Positions 1-15,126 are shown, counted from the stretch's first letter. The stretch is 64,000 nucleotides of DNA from Thamnidium elegans (GCA_025201345.1 JAIXMG010000023.1:372001-436000); one strand, 5' to 3'. The notes: generated from the letters alone by a model not told the origin. A program made the numbers and translations.

Positions 1-2
1 GT

Positions 3-670
3 AATACGTACAGCGACTTAAAATCAGATGAGATCATGGTAAATCCTATGCAAATATCTGATATGTTAGCCGACTGGACGGACCCACGTAAACTCGCAAA
101 GTAAGAAAAGGAAAAAAAAATTCTAAAAAAGAGAGAAATTAGATAATTATAGAATACTAATATTACACAGATTACATTTAAATGATGTTACAATAGATGA
201 CGAGATAAAACCTAATGTACATGGTCGTCTTGCAATTGAAGCACTGAATATCATTTACAATGAACCAGCTGGTTTAAAGAGAAAGACCATGTGTCATTTC
301 ATACTAAGACTTTATTTGGAAAAGCTTGATACATCTCAACTCGCTGAAATCAAAAGATTAATTCATGTCATTAATACTGTAAGTAAAAAAAAAAAAAAAG
401 AAAAAAAGTCTAGACATATTTCATTGTATTCATGTAACCAAATAGGAGCGCCCTATTAAAGAAGTATTAACCCGTAATGCATTTACAAAGTTACTAAATA
501 CAATTGAGTCTAATATTGAGGAGTATAACCAAGAAAACGGGTTAGATCCAAATCCAGAAACAGAAAAGGAAGAAACAGAACAGGAAGAAGCTGCTGCAAA
601 GGAAGATAATACTGAAAAGGAGGATAGTGAAAAAGATGAGGAAGATATTGAAAAGGAAGCTGATATATAA
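3..670 (+). CDS. Probable condensin subunit 3 (Ycg1/CAP-G), C-terminal part
   Basis: This is the 3' end of a gene that begins before the window. Three exons join in frame: 3-100, 171-378 and 446-670, with introns at 101-170 and 379-445. The reading contains SDMLADWTDPRKL, then a helical stretch (LHLNDVTIDDEIKPNVHGR onward), and an acidic tail rich in Glu, Lys and Asp ending in EKEADI. The DWTDPRKL block and the long alpha-helical, HEAT-like composition resemble the C-terminal domain of the condensin HEAT subunit (Ycg1/Cnd3/CAP-G). That protein binds DNA with the kleisin Brn1 during mitotic chromosome compaction. The assignment rests on recall of that motif, so the family is moderately sure; the exon structure is more secure. 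Another HEAT-repeat protein is the alternative. Confidence 0.5.
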
Positions 671-3600
671 TATAAAATAAACTTTTTTTTTTAAAAAAAA
701 TTAAACCATGTATTGGTTTTAATTTTTCATTATAATAAGCTAAACAGATTTTAATAAAAGCTTTTGCGTTAACATAATATCTGTGACCTAGAGTTTTTCA
801 AAAACCGAGGTTATGGAACGCTGTATATCGGAAATCACGTGTGCATCGTGTAAACCGTTACTATAATGGAAAAAAAAATTCGTAATGCAAAAGATTTTTT
901 TTTTATGGATGACGACAGAATGATGAACATATATTGTACAACGGGATACAACCAATATAGTATGGGCAACAAATTAATATGTAAGTGTGTCTTCTTAAAT
1001 CAAGGGCATATTTCTGAAGGAGAAAAGTAAAACAGAAAACTCCTACAAGAAAAAAATAATGAATTGTTAGTGAACTGGCTTTATCATATATGATTTTTTT
1101 TTTTTTTTTAAAAAAAAGAGCGCTTGTCCTCAAAAAAAGTATTTGGTTTTTATTTATTAATTGCCCTTTTGAAGTGAGACCGAATTTCATGATAGCACTT
1201 GCCTCAATCGATTGCTCTTGATCAAGCCACAAGTTCCGACTATAAGAGAGATAATTGTGTTTCTTCTTGAGATTTTTCTCCAGGAATTGTTTGTCTTGCG
1301 AAGGATAGAAGTTTCTCCATCGCAATGGCAGGGTTTTTCTTCTGTCCATAGCTAATGATACCCACTCCCGGCTGTTCGAAAACAAGCTAGAAAATTCTAC
1401 ATTGCAATGGCAGGACTCATGCGCTTGTAAGGCAACCAAATCTGTTTGATGTTTAGTTTTTTTTTTAATACCAAGTATCTTACCACAGACCTAAGGTAGA
1501 GGCCTCTTTTGTTGAATCGAATAAGGCTGTATCATTCTAAGGGAACTTTTGATGCGCAGTCTATCGACACGTACTTTGTTAATTCTTATTTCACTCACTC
1601 GTTGATTAACACTGTGATAGGCCGCACTTCGAGATAAATTGAATGCCTCCAAATGATAAAAGCCAGACATAAGAATGCTTTTCAAAAGAAGCGCTACAGC
1701 AACGCATATCCTCTCACCTTTTTGAGAGGAGTCATTGATCCTCTTGTAATAAGGTTTGCAAAAGGCAAGCGCCGTCAGCTTGTCAATGGTCAGGGACCTA
1801 AAAGTCTGCCAGGCAACCCACCATTTTATTATTTAAATCTGCTATTTGGATTTTTTAAGCCGTCAGACCGTAAGCACTGTATTACACACACAAAAAAAAA
1901 AGGCGAGAAAACCTCCCCCCCCCCAAGCGAACAAGCTACATTGTTTACAATACCGTGAGCATTATAAATATACAATTTTATTTTTATAATACATTAGTTA
2001 CTACAAATTACGTATAGATGTGCTACCGATTTGTTTTGTGTGAGAATAAGTTCTCACTAAAGTCAAGTGCTCTTTTTTATTTTTATTTAACTGCATATTT
2101 TTTTTTCTCGCACCATTTTCATTTAAATATGGGGAAGTTTTATCATAAAAAAGAAACTCTAAGGCAACGCTAATGCGTGTAACATGACGAATGATCATAT
2201 TCTTTTATAGTATCCGTTCCATGGAACGTAAAAACAAGTGTCCCGTACGGCATGTCTACTTGAACTTATTATTAACACAAAAGAGAACAATAGTTATACA
2301 TATATGACAACCTGTAATTTATTAAGAAAAAAAAAAGGTTGTCAAGAAAACTACAGCCTTTAACAGATATATATATATATATCTGCCGAGGACCCGCAGC
2401 TGAAGCACCACTAAATGAAAGCGCCGATGGGAGGTCATCAAACAAGAAGCACTATCCGTAGATAGCATCTGATAATTAATTGTTTCAAAGATTATCGTAA
2501 AACTAAACAGTGAAATAAGTAATAATGTCAAAAAAAAAAAAAATTAATTCACTTTTTTTTAGATGATAACTTATCTTTTATTTCAAGTATCCATTTCTTT
2601 AATCATACTATTTTAACCTAGTGCTAAAAAAAGGGGGCGATAACTGCGTACAAGTTATAACATATATACAAAGCTAAAACATGGTCAACTAATCTTTCGG
2701 ACCATGATACACTCCCTTCCCCCTCCCCCCGATTAAAAACACGAGGGTCTCTCAAAGGATTGTGGTAAGCTTTTACAAGAGAAGAGTAAACCTCAATCTC
2801 TAGAAATATCTTCTGTAACTTTCTTCATATAAAACATATAAAAAAAACCTGTTTGAAATCGATGACAGTGAGTTTTTTTTATCACGATTAAGCAAACTTA
2901 TATCAACCACGTCATAGTGGAATATACACCTTTCTAAGGCATACGATATATTTTATTTCAATGCATGTTTAAACACTTTATAAAGTGTCTATTCACTTGG
3001 TACTATCACTTAACCGAAGAGCAATGTACATTTTTTTTAAATTGTTACAAATTATGCGCTTGGGAAATCTTTTTTTTTTACTGTGTCCCAACATTCTACT
3101 AACCTAAAAAAATAAATAACACTTGACCTAGTATATAAATGTAAAAATAGCTCAACCCAGAATATCAATCAAAAAATCCGAAAAGTCATCGCTATACTCC
3201 TCTTCGAGTTAACCAAACGCCTTCAAACTTACCCCCAACCCCATTCCGCGCTTATTAATGAGGCACCAAGAATTCTGCGCGTGAAATCGTCGAATTCCTT
3301 TTCTCTACAAGAAGTAATATCTGAAGTGGTTATGCTACAAATTGTTAAATTTTTGAAAGATGTAGTTTATTTCAAAAAACTTATAAAAACCAATGATTGA
3401 TTTTACTCGGAGGGTGTACACTTGGTCGTAATAAAACAAAAAAGTCCAATAAAAATTGGGCACAGCTCCTTTTTTTTTTTTCTTCCAAAGAATAGGTAAT
3501 AATAGCCAATGTCTTTTTTAAAGAAAAAAATAGAATATGAGGTCTGTACTCTAATCTAGTATTTAGCAATGCCGAGAAAAATACAAGCAAAAAGAAACGC

Positions 3601-4313
3601 TCTAATTTTGACCCGTTGTATTCCTGTCACAGAATAAAAACGCATTCATTGATACTTTTAAGAAGTTGAAGGTCTTTTACCGCCCACATAATCAAGAATC
3701 AAGTAACTCTATCAGAATTATTTACGAATGCTGAAAAGTGCTGGCGTTTCGTTGAGAAACGAACTGTAATTCTACCTTCCTCCTGGCAATGTTCCTTGAC
3801 AATTAATATTTGTTTTTTTTACAATATATTTTATTACAAATAAATTGAAATAAAATAATAGCAATAGTTTATAGCTAATAACTATGGTTTCGAATATTCA
3901 TTTACTAAGAAAAAAAGTGAATAAAAATCAATGGTTTTCGCTACAGAACTTCAGGTGTTGGTTGAACTAGCTTAAAATAGCAAAAAATTTATGGGAGAAT
4001 AGATTCCCTTTAAATAGAAGAACGAAAACGGAAATAGTCTTGGGGCGTTACACTATTAAAAAAATGACGAATAATTTCTTTTTATCTAATTTTGTAATGA
4101 ATTCATCCTAGTACTCCCCCCCCCAATATCCAAATTAATACATGATGCATGTAGGCGATAAAAGAAGTAGTGTAATGCAATACACATGTTTCCTATTTGT
4201 ATTTTCCCTTTATCACTACAGTTAAAATAATGATATAAAATTCAATACTTTTTTATCATCGATGTAACCTACTCGATCCCCATGATAAGCCGTGGCACAG
4301 TAAATATTTACAC

Positions 4314-4346
<33 letters not shown>

Positions 4347-4762
4347 GTGTTATTCATCATGCGGCTTTTCTTTTCTCCCCAGAAGATATTTAGGTCATGC
4401 AATGTCCTAGTATAGGAAGATCGATTTTTTGTACAATAGTTATAATGTGAACTAACCTGAAATGAAAAAACATGGATGCGTACTAATATGGATACCAACT
4501 TTTTTTTTTTTTTTTTTTTTATAAAGTGTTCCATGTAATGCTGGAGTATGTACCAATAATAGGAGCACTGGTCAGTGCGGCGTATATTTTTTATGGGTAC
4601 TCCTCCATTACTGTTTATAGTAAGAGCACGAATTTCTTTAAATTGGGTAAAAGAGATAGATAGAGAGAAGAAGAGGGGGGGGGGGGTGATGATCCTATAA
4701 CTTTTGTGTATCCCTAAACTGGTCAGGGGTATTTCTTAATCTTTAGTGCGACTACCAAAAAG
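671..4762. other. Gene-poor region with decayed open frames
   Basis: No convincing gene was found in about 4 kb. On the minus strand, open stretches at 903-1439 and 1491-1960 look protein-like in composition (for example SREWVSLAMDRRKTLPLRW and GFYHLEAFNLSRSAAYH). They are broken by stops, lack clean splice joins and match no family I can name; they may be one decayed mobile-element or hypothetical gene. The rest holds A/T homopolymers, a (TA)n patch near 2370-2383, C-runs near 1914-1923 and 2724-2730, a poly-A of about 26 near 4321-4346 and a poly-T near 4501-4520. Confidence 0.4.
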
Positions 4763-4772
4763 TATATAAAAA
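4763..4772 (+). promoter_or_regulatory. TATA box of the small gene at 4871
   Basis: A TATATAAAAA sequence lies about 100 bp before the ATG at 4871. It is followed by a T-rich stretch and an A-rich leader directly before the start codon. The spacing fits a TATA-driven promoter, which supports the short reading frame downstream as a real gene. Confidence 0.45.
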
Positions 4773-4870
4773 GGCCAGGATAAAACCTCTTGGTCCTTTT
4801 AAAAAAATAAATATCCTTTTTTTTTCTTAAAAAAATACTCATTCAGCAAACAACATAAAATAAAGAAAAA

Positions 4871-5128
4871 ATGTCTTTGGGCCCATCTATTGCTTCATCC
4901 GGTTTAATTCACCAATCTCTTGTATTTAACAAACCTAAACAACATACAGTGGTACCTAATTACAGTTGTATAAACAATAACAAATTCTCTTATCGAACCT
5001 GTCCTATTTGCTCCAAGAAATTACTGGTTCGAATCAATGGTTCCTTTGTGTACAAGTGGATCAGTACTCATTTTTCTAGTCATCACCACGAATATATGCA
5101 CGTCGTAGTTAACTTGCAAGAATCATGA
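4871..5128 (+). CDS. Small Cys/His-rich protein, unknown function
   Basis: A single-exon frame of 85 residues begins with MSLGPSIASSG in a good context (aaaaaATGtc) about 100 bp after a TATA box. The middle holds RTCPICSKKLLVRING, a CxxC pair. It is followed by HFSSHHHEYMH, so one zinc-binding site of the C2H2 or C2HH kind is possible. There is no signal peptide or membrane segment. I do not recognise a family. A (CA)n run and long T/A tracts begin just after the stop. It could be a lineage-specific gene; a chance frame is the alternative, but the promoter and codon texture argue mildly against that. Confidence 0.45.
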   Translation: MSLGPSIASSGLIHQSLVFNKPKQHTVVPNYSCINNNKFSYRTCPICSKKLLVRINGSFVYKWISTHFSSHHHEYMHVVVNLQES

Positions 5129-5146
5129 TTTTTTTTCCATTTATAA

Positions 5147-5285
5147 ACACACACACACACACACACACACACAAATATATATTGTAAATAATTCATACCC
5201 ACACTCATTCGTTTTTTTTTTTTTTTTTTTTTTATTATTTAAAAAAAAAATATATATATATATATATAATCATACATGCGCCCAA
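5147..5285. repeat. Simple repeats: (CA)n, poly-T, poly-A and (TA)n
   Basis: A CA dinucleotide run of about 14 units (5147-5175) is followed by a poly-T of about 23 (near 5212-5234), a poly-A of about 10 and a (TA)n run to about 5268. These lie in the 3' flank of the small gene and are the densest microsatellite cluster in the first 10 kb. Confidence 0.8.
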
Positions 5286-5681
5286 TTGCGGTCTTTTTTT
5301 AAAAATAAAAATAAAAATCATTAATTTTTCTCAAAAGCTCTATCTTTATTTATAACAATTTGAATAATCTTTCAGTAGTGAACAATGTTCTTTTTTATTT
5401 ATAGATTGCTTGACTTAAAATAGGCTCTTCGCTTAAACACCTTTTAAAAATGTTTTCAGAGCACTGAACAAACGCACGGAGGCGCTTGGAAGGGACAACG
5501 TTATAAACTTCAGATCTTCTTTTCCCCACAAACTGACTACGTAATTAACTATTATACAAAACTTTTTGATTAGAGCTGAGCTCTGTAGAATAACTAAAGA
5601 TAAGTAGACCCTTCTTTAGTTATAAGATCATCAATTTCTTTAGCTACGTGAATAGGCGCGTTTTTTTATTTTTATTATTAT

Positions 5682-6188
5682 TTATTTAATTTTCAATACC
5701 ATTTCTTGAATACGATCATCATCAAAAAGTGTATACCCTTCATGTCTATAAATAGGCTTTCCTTTATTCGAAGCCCATAGTTTTGCCTCATGGCACCCAA
5801 TTTCTTTAAAGTACTCTGTACACATCTTGATCATTTTCTTACCTAGACCCTTGTTTCTGCATTCAGGGTTAATAAAGACACCCCACAAGTAACCGGCTTG
5901 ATAAACAGATCGTTTCATGATATCAGGATGCAATAATTCAGAGCTGTGTATTTGACAAGCAGCGCTACCGACTATTTTCTGACAGTCATCGACGATCACA
6001 ATAGTACTCAGCTTGAGATCCTTTCGATTCTTCTTGATTCGATACATGACGGTTTCCTTCCAGTTATCTTCGATGTCTTCAGGACACGTACCTATATCGA
6101 GCCACATGTTGTAATAGTTGTCAGCGATAATCTCGTCTTCACTTTCATGACCTCTACGGATAACGTATTCGTTCGTTGTCTCAAGCAT
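5682..6188 (-). CDS. GNAT-family N-acetyltransferase
   Basis: This single-exon gene encodes 168 residues. The acetyl-CoA binding core is visible: a beta strand STIVIVDDCQKIVGSAAC (about residues 61-78), then YLWGVFINPECRNKGLGKKM (about 98-117). The latter carries the R-N-K-G-L-G form of the motif-A loop (R/Q-x-x-G-x-G/A) that holds the CoA pyrophosphate. Near the end, YRHEGYTLFDD matches the usual Y..GF/Y block of motif B. The size is typical for a one-domain GNAT protein, which transfers an acetyl group to a small molecule or protein amine. The substrate cannot be read from sequence. No signal peptide is seen, so it is probably cytosolic. Confidence 0.85.
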   Translation of the reverse strand: MLETTNEYVIRRGHESEDEIIADNYYNMWLDIGTCPEDIEDNWKETVMYRIKKNRKDLKLSTIVIVDDCQKIVGSAACQIHSSELLHPDIMKRSVYQAGYLWGVFINPECRNKGLGKKMIKMCTEYFKEIGCHEAKLWASNKGKPIYRHEGYTLFDDDRIQEMVLKIK

Positions 6189-6776
6189 CTTTACTGAGAA
6201 AACAATGTGATATTTAAAAAAAATCAGACTTAAAAAAAAAGAAAGATGTTGCTAACGAAAAAAAAAAAAAGTGGCCGTATTTATGTACTTTCGAAAAATA
6301 ATTAAGGAGGTAGTAAAAATAATTGTACATTAGCGATAACCAATAACAGAACCATTTCTATGAACACAGACTAATTGTGGAATTTCTCATAACAATAGCC
6401 GTCTGTTTATAGGTTACTGTAGTAACAAAAAAAAAAAAAAAAAAAAATTGTATTACTTCAAAAATGAGTGGATGATACGACGCTTTTTTTTGTTTTGTTT
6501 TTTTGTTTAGCGGTTATAAATTAATATAATCGTTACAGGAAAAAAAAAGGAATCCTGTAGATGATATTATAATCGTAAATAACAAACAAACAAACAGTTA
6601 GTTTATATATTCTATTTTCTGTTTATTTACCCACACAACTTGTTACAAAGTGTGGATGGGAACTTCTGGTCTAAATACAAAAAAAATGTCTCATCCGGAG
6701 TTGCACAAATGCAAATGTTCGTACGGCCTTTTCTCTTGGAACAACTGTAATCTTATTTCAATGCAAATATTTTATT

Positions 6777-7948
6777 TTATTTCTTTTCATCAGTAACTAA
6801 AACTGAATCATTTTTACTATAAGCAGGCGGAGAGTCCTTTGTAATAGCAGTGGTAGCAGCAGTAGGCAGATTGAATTGAGTTTGAAACTCTGCATAAGAC
6901 TTATGATGAGAGATGGGGTTTTTCTTTTGCAAAGAAACACGTTTAAAAAGTTGATTAAAATAATCATCTTGTTCCAATTCTTCTTTTGATTCACTTTTAA
7001 TAATAGTAGGTAGCTTGATATCTTGATCAGTCAACAAGACTGCATCGTCACCTTGGTTATCCAATAACAAATCATCTTCTTTTGTAAGTGTATGACGTTG
7101 ATCTGTAGGTTCCCAACCATCTACAGTTAATAAAGCATCCATTAAAATTGTATCACAACTACCATCATTATTATTATCTAATAAATCCACTAAGTATTTG
7201 CCAAACCCTGCAATAAGTGCTGTCTTTTCTGAATATTCTTGTAATGCATTAAACCTTAGATAAAAAGCTTCCTTTAATATAAACTTTTTAAAATCTGTAT
7301 TGTCTTCACTTTCTTTAGCTTGGTTATCATTCAATTCTTGCAGTTCCTTTTCTAATTCAATCAATTTTTTCGATCCTGCGTTAGATTTCTTCAAGTGCTT
7401 TACTCGTTCCGTTAAAGCTTGTTTCTTTTCTTTTAAATCGTTTATTTCTCTTTCTTTTTCTCTCATTGATTTAATAGCTCTTCTATACAATTGATACCGA
7501 TCTATATATATGTATGTAAATAAAGATATATATATATAGAGAGAGAGGTATTTTTAAAGTGTACCTGTATACTGCTTTTCTAATTCTACCTGCTTATTTA
7601 AAAGCGTAACAAGTGCTGTCCCAATATCCTTTTTTTTTAAATAAAAAAAGGGCATATTAATATATAAACCGAGGGATGAAACGATATACATACTTCAATA
7701 TCTTGACTGTATTCTTGGTTATCTCGGTTTTTAACCAACTCTTCTTTAACCCAATCTAAAAACGCTTTATTCGTTTCCGCGTGATGATAACCAGCTGTTC
7801 TCATGTAGGCAAGATCGTTTCTTTCTTCAAATAACCACAAGTTGAGAGAACGAGTATCGTGGTTTTGTAAAGGGTTATTCTTTGCCACCTGAGATTTCAC
7901 ATTGGTGGTCAATTTACCAATATTGAACTGCAAATCCTTAAAGTTCAT
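6777..7948 (-). CDS. PIL1: Eisosome core protein, PIL1/LSP1 family
   Basis: Three exons join in frame (7948-7694, 7628-7565, 7501-6777), giving about 343 residues. The N-terminus reads MNFKDLQFNIGKL, followed by AWLFEE-like sequence with HDTRSLNLWLFEERNDLAYM, which is the conserved start of the PIL1 BAR domain. A long coiled region follows (EKEREINDLKEKKQALTERV, then KKLIELEKELQEL). The C-terminal 130 residues are acidic, Ser/Thr-rich and probably disordered, as in other PIL1 proteins where they are phosphorylated. The family builds the half-cylinder scaffold under plasma-membrane eisosomes by binding PI(4,5)P2. It lies upstream of GPN2 on the same strand but across about 640 bp, so there is no sign of joint transcription. 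Confidence 0.9.
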
Positions 7949-8587
7949 CTTTTTTTTTTAAAAAAAAAAAAGCTTACAAAAAAGAAGTTGTATGTACACA
8001 AATAAGAAAATTTTCTTCTATACTTGTAATTCGCCCAAACTTAACAATATTTATATAATCTGCCTTTTTGTTTGGATCAATTCTCGAAGCCGTCATCCCA
8101 ACCAAGCTGTTTGCACTGCCATCAAAATCTACCGACCAAATTAATTTGGATTCACCAAATAAGATCTCCTCGCACTCAATCGTACTTTTTCATTCTATAC
8201 TTTACTGCACATCCCTCTTTTAAACAAAATCTAATAATAAAAAGAAAGCATACATAATAAAGCATAAAAGGAAAGCATAAGTATAAAAACATTTATTAGT
8301 CATTTTCAGGGGAGTTTCCAAAATGTTCTCTTGAGAAGCGTTGATTATCAGTGCTGTAGCTTATCTTAAAAGTTTTAGGACATACGATATTCGAGAGAGG
8401 AACAGTAAGAGACCCAATGTCTCAATAAAAAAATGTGTTGTGAGCCAAGTTTCATTTATTAAATAATCTATCAGTGTGAATAGAAGGTTATATATATTTA
8501 AGAAAATCAACTAGAACGTTCGATTATGCGAAAGCAGGATACTTGTGTTATTTTTTTTACATGTAAATATATTTATTAAGATAGATT
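7949..8587. other. Intergenic region upstream of PIL1
   Basis: This stretch lies between the PIL1 start and the GPN2 stop. It contains a T-run joined to an A-run at 7950-7971 directly before the PIL1 ATG (on its strand, the leader). I see no further gene; an open frame at 8072-8257 has no coding texture. Confidence 0.5.
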
Positions 8588-9671
8588 TTAATATTCAAAA
8601 TCATCATCTTCCATCCAACGCTCTTGTACGTCACTTACATCTTCGTGATAACCAGCCTTCATAGCAGTTAACATAATAGATTCATTTCCTTCTGTTAATC
8701 CACCAAACACAAACCCACCCGTTTTATCAATCACTTGTTGTAACCTAGTCATCGAATCTTTATCTTCTACGCATAACGTATAGAACCCAACCAACGAAAA
8801 GTCCTGGATCAAGTCACACAATGCTTCATTCAACTTTTTAAACTTTGATCCGAACGCGTCCTCATTTAATGACTCTAACAAATAATTAAGGTCCATCACA
8901 TCTGTATAATACTGTAAATTGAATCCTATTTATACTTTTGTTAATACCTCCCCTTTTTTTTTATAAACCCATCCTTTTTTTTTTCTTTCTCTTACTTAAT
9001 TTGCCATACGATTCAATTAAATCCACTTTTGATAACACATTAATATGAGGTAACTCCAATTGAATCATTGTCTTTAACGCAAGCAACAAAACAGAGATAT
9101 ACTTTGCAGGATCTGTACAATAATGAGCATCTACCATATTCACCGCTACCAATCGATAATCAATTTTTTCTAAACCATGCAAGATATCCTTCACAGCCGA
9201 ATGATGTGTAAACAATTCAACTTGTCCTGGAAAATCAAATAATACATAATGGTCTTCCAACTGCTTTAATTTATCTGTAAGCCAATCCATATTCTTTAAT
9301 AAATATTCTACACAAAACATGATGCCTCCATTAGGTCCTAACGATAACTCATTCATTGTGTCTTCTAACGTAATCAAGTCTGAAATATTAATCGCGCATG
9401 GGTAAGGTATATTATCATTAGCAGGATCTAAATTAACAATCGCCACTTTTCTATCGTTTTTTTTTTTTTGATTAGTAAACAAGAGTAATTTTTTTTTCTT
9501 CTTTTTTCTTTTACCTTCCAATAGCTGTCAAATATTGATAAGCTCCCCAACAATAAGTTGTCTTTCCTGACCCGGGTGGTCCAACAATAACCTACACAAT
9601 ATAAAAATGAGTACATTGTTGCTTTACAAAAATAAGTTTACACATGTATATAGTACTTGTCCAAATGGCAT
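8588..9671 (-). CDS. GPN2: GPN-loop GTPase 2
   Basis: Four exons join in frame (9671-9657, 9591-9515, 9450-8996, 8925-8588) to give 294 residues. Exon 1 is only 15 bp and encodes MPFGQ. Exon 2 supplies the P-loop GPPGSGKTTYCWGAY. Exon 3 carries NLDPANDNIPY, the switch region with DFPGQVELFTHH, the GPN loop (LGPNGGIMF) and the base-recognition LSKVDL. The C-terminal FNLQYYTDVMDLNYLL followed by an acidic DDDFEY end fits GPN2 rather than GPN1 or GPN3. GPN GTPases act in the cytosol in the assembly and nuclear import of RNA polymerases II and III. Its 5' end faces the ATE1 stop at 9740, only about 70 bp away on the same strand. Confidence 0.92.
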
Positions 9672-9739
9672 ATTTTATTTTAACAAGAAAGAAAAAAACT
9701 TTTTTTTTTAAAAAAAAGAAAAAAAAAACGGTGCTTTAA

Positions 9740-12541
<2,802 letters not shown>

Positions 12542-14280
12542 TTATATACTGTGTGTAAGTCTTGTCTCCAGCTATTTTGACTTCAAAATAAAGGGAGGAA
12601 GAATAATCACAGTAAACTATAGAGATCATATAAGGTGTCGCTTGATAGTCATTGATTTTATCTAAAGTATTTAAAGATAAAATTTCTCCGATTTTTTGAA
12701 CGGTATGCTCTATACCAATAGGTTCATCGAATCTTAAACTAGCAACTGGTCTAAGTTTAAAGAAATTTCTTAAAGTGTATGTAAGTTAAAAAAGCAATAC
12801 TCTTTATATTATTACCTACTTAGACGGAACAAATAGCTGACCTTTTCTTGATTTATATTCAAATAAAATACTCGATTTAATTGACTTTCATTCATTTTGT
12901 CTCCCTTCTTGAACAACGGAAATACTTTTTCGCTATCGGCTAAAATGGGGTTCGTATCCTCTCGGTTGCTTCTAAGTACAATAGGAGGACCACTCCAAGA
13001 TTTTTCAAAACCAAAACTGAAGCTTTCACTATAAACTTGACATAAAACACCCGCTTGAAATCCTTTATATGAACATGGTTCTTGTCGAAGAATAGGCTGA
13101 ATCAGTCGATTTGATAATTATGGTATCGTATAGTAAGCCACTTCAATTCTTTGCTCATACATAAAATAGTCGGTTTCTTCATCTAGTATTTTCATAAGGA
13201 TACGTTGGAACTGTGGATTATAACTGAACCGTATCAGGTGAAACACATATTGAATATTTCTATAATTTCCAAAGAGTTGCTTATTTATCAAGGAGGTAAA
13301 TACAAGAGAGATAATATCTTGTAGAACTGGTTGGAAAGAAATCTCTGTAATATCATTTACTGTTAAACAAACTCTGCAGTTACATGAATCGCTTAGATAT
13401 ACAGTGATTTTGTCTGCTTTTTGTGTGGTCAAATTCTTGTTAAGGATCTATAAAAAGTATAAATTAAAATTTGAGATAAAAAGAATGATAATCACTGACA
13501 CTATTTTAGATTACTTACATCTTTAGATATGTACTCCTTAAAATTATTCGTAAATTCTGCTTGATTTTCTAAAGAGAATATATCTAGTAATTCGTTGTCG
13601 TTATAACCTTTATGTGTGTCACATGGTTGAATTAGACTGCTATCTTCTGTAATATTGCTCCACATGTTGAAGCACAATGAGTCATATATATTGGGAATAG
13701 GGATTGTTTTTTCTTGGATAATAATTGTTTCCTGATCTTCATGATCCGAACCAAATTCAGTTACTACTTGATTTAGCGTTAGCTGTACATAGTCTTTATG
13801 CAGTTGAGATACCATAAAGAAAGACTTGAGTGGAAACGGTAGTTTGAATGACTGTTGAATTACAGGTAAGAGTCCTTCTCCTTGTGTAATAATTCTGAGT
13901 TTTTTATAACTGTCATCTTCTTGTACCAGATTGCTTGCATAAATTATATCTCTTAGGTCATCTTCAGTGACAAGTAGTGCAGTGCACCGTTATCTTTAAT
14001 TTCTTCTTTCGAATCTTCAATTACTTCTTCTACATATAAGCGAATAAAGTCTGATACAGCTGTTAACAAGAATAAGTCATCTTGATCCCAGCTATCTTTG
14101 CCCTTCTTAAAGAGTTGGTATAATTTCTCTCTGGACACATCGATTTGTACTGTATCTTCTCCGTTATCGTCAACACTTTGGTTTCCCCAACTTAGAACGT
14201 TCGATTTATGTTTATCATAAGTGATACAACTGTATTTGCTACATTTTTACAAATTGTTCAAAGTCATCGTATATTTTTTA
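12542..14280 (-). pseudogene. Decayed Hsp70-like (HSPA12-type) ATPase gene
   Basis: Protein-like segments run in order on the minus strand. First is YSCITYDKHKSNVLSWGNQ (near 14230-14180), like the N-terminal nucleotide-binding loop of HSPA12-type proteins. Next are QLFKKGKDSWDQDDLFLLTA and a helix DFIRLYVEEVI. Then comes QEDDSYKKLRIITQGEGLL, a long middle part, and YSESFSFGFEKSWSGPP with EKVFPLFKKGDKM, like the substrate-binding end. The last piece ends YFEVKIAGDKTYTQYI. The pieces sit in different frames with stops between (for example near 13965 and 13117), and clean splice sites do not repair all of them. HSPA12-like families are large in Mucorales, so loss of one copy is plausible. The family call is tentative. 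Confidence 0.4.
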
Positions 14281-15126
14281 GTACTCTATACTTTCGTCAT
14301 ATTTGGAGCTATGTTTGGGACATCTCTTTTTGAAGTGGAATTAAAGTCTAAATGAGTCGTATTCACTCCAAGATCTATATGACGATAAGGCTTTTCTTTT
14401 AAAAAAACAAAATATGGAATTATTTTACAGTAATAGGATCATTTACGAAAAATAACAGAGTGTGTATGTTGGAGAAGATCATATACTTCTTCCACACTAA
14501 TATTTTTGTTAAAGAAAAAGAAAAGTAGTAAAACGAAGAAAGAGGAATAAATATATACGTTATTTCGGGACCCTGTAAACTCGTTCCGAGTAGTTATGTA
14601 ACATCAAGTGACAGCGGAATATGAAACGCAAAGTTTATTTGTTTTAAAATAGGCAACGTAAAATTTAAACTCTTTTTGTTTTGGTCAAAAAGAAATAAAC
14701 AAAAAGTGCCACTTGTTACTTATAATAAAATTAGTAATTTAGTTCATCTGTATCATACATTATTATAACTATCCAAACACGTCATAAGTAAAAACAGTAT
14801 GATATAAAAATGTTTTCATAAAGTGATAATTCTGAAATTGGAGACAGTGTTGGCTGTGCCATCTCTCGCTCTAATAAAAGAGAAAAAACAACTTAGGTTT
14901 CTTACCAAAGTTTTTGCGAAATAGATCTATCGTTTATGGTCTAGTCTTTTCACTGGGTTTTAAAAAGGCTAAGCAAATATGTAAAAGTTTTATGTTTATT
15001 GGTATCAATTAATTTCTGTGGCTATTTAATTTTTTAAGTGTACATTGTGTAGTGGTATATTTTGTAATAATTGTGTTATGATTTTTGTTTTCATTATCGT
15101 CGTCCTAACCTATCTTAAAATCCATC
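14281..15126. other. Intergenic region, no gene seen
   Basis: AT-rich sequence between the Hsp70-like relic and the DnaJ stop. I see no RNA gene or coding stretch. Confidence 0.4.

Noticed and set aside
1491..1960. Possible gene on the minus strand in the gene-poor region
   Set aside because: Protein-like composition, but broken ends, no splice sites joining it to 903-1439 and no recognised domain; kept only as a note.
4256..4534. Open frame of 92 residues with Lys and Phe runs
   Set aside because: The runs translate a poly-A and a poly-T; the middle has no family match or promoter.
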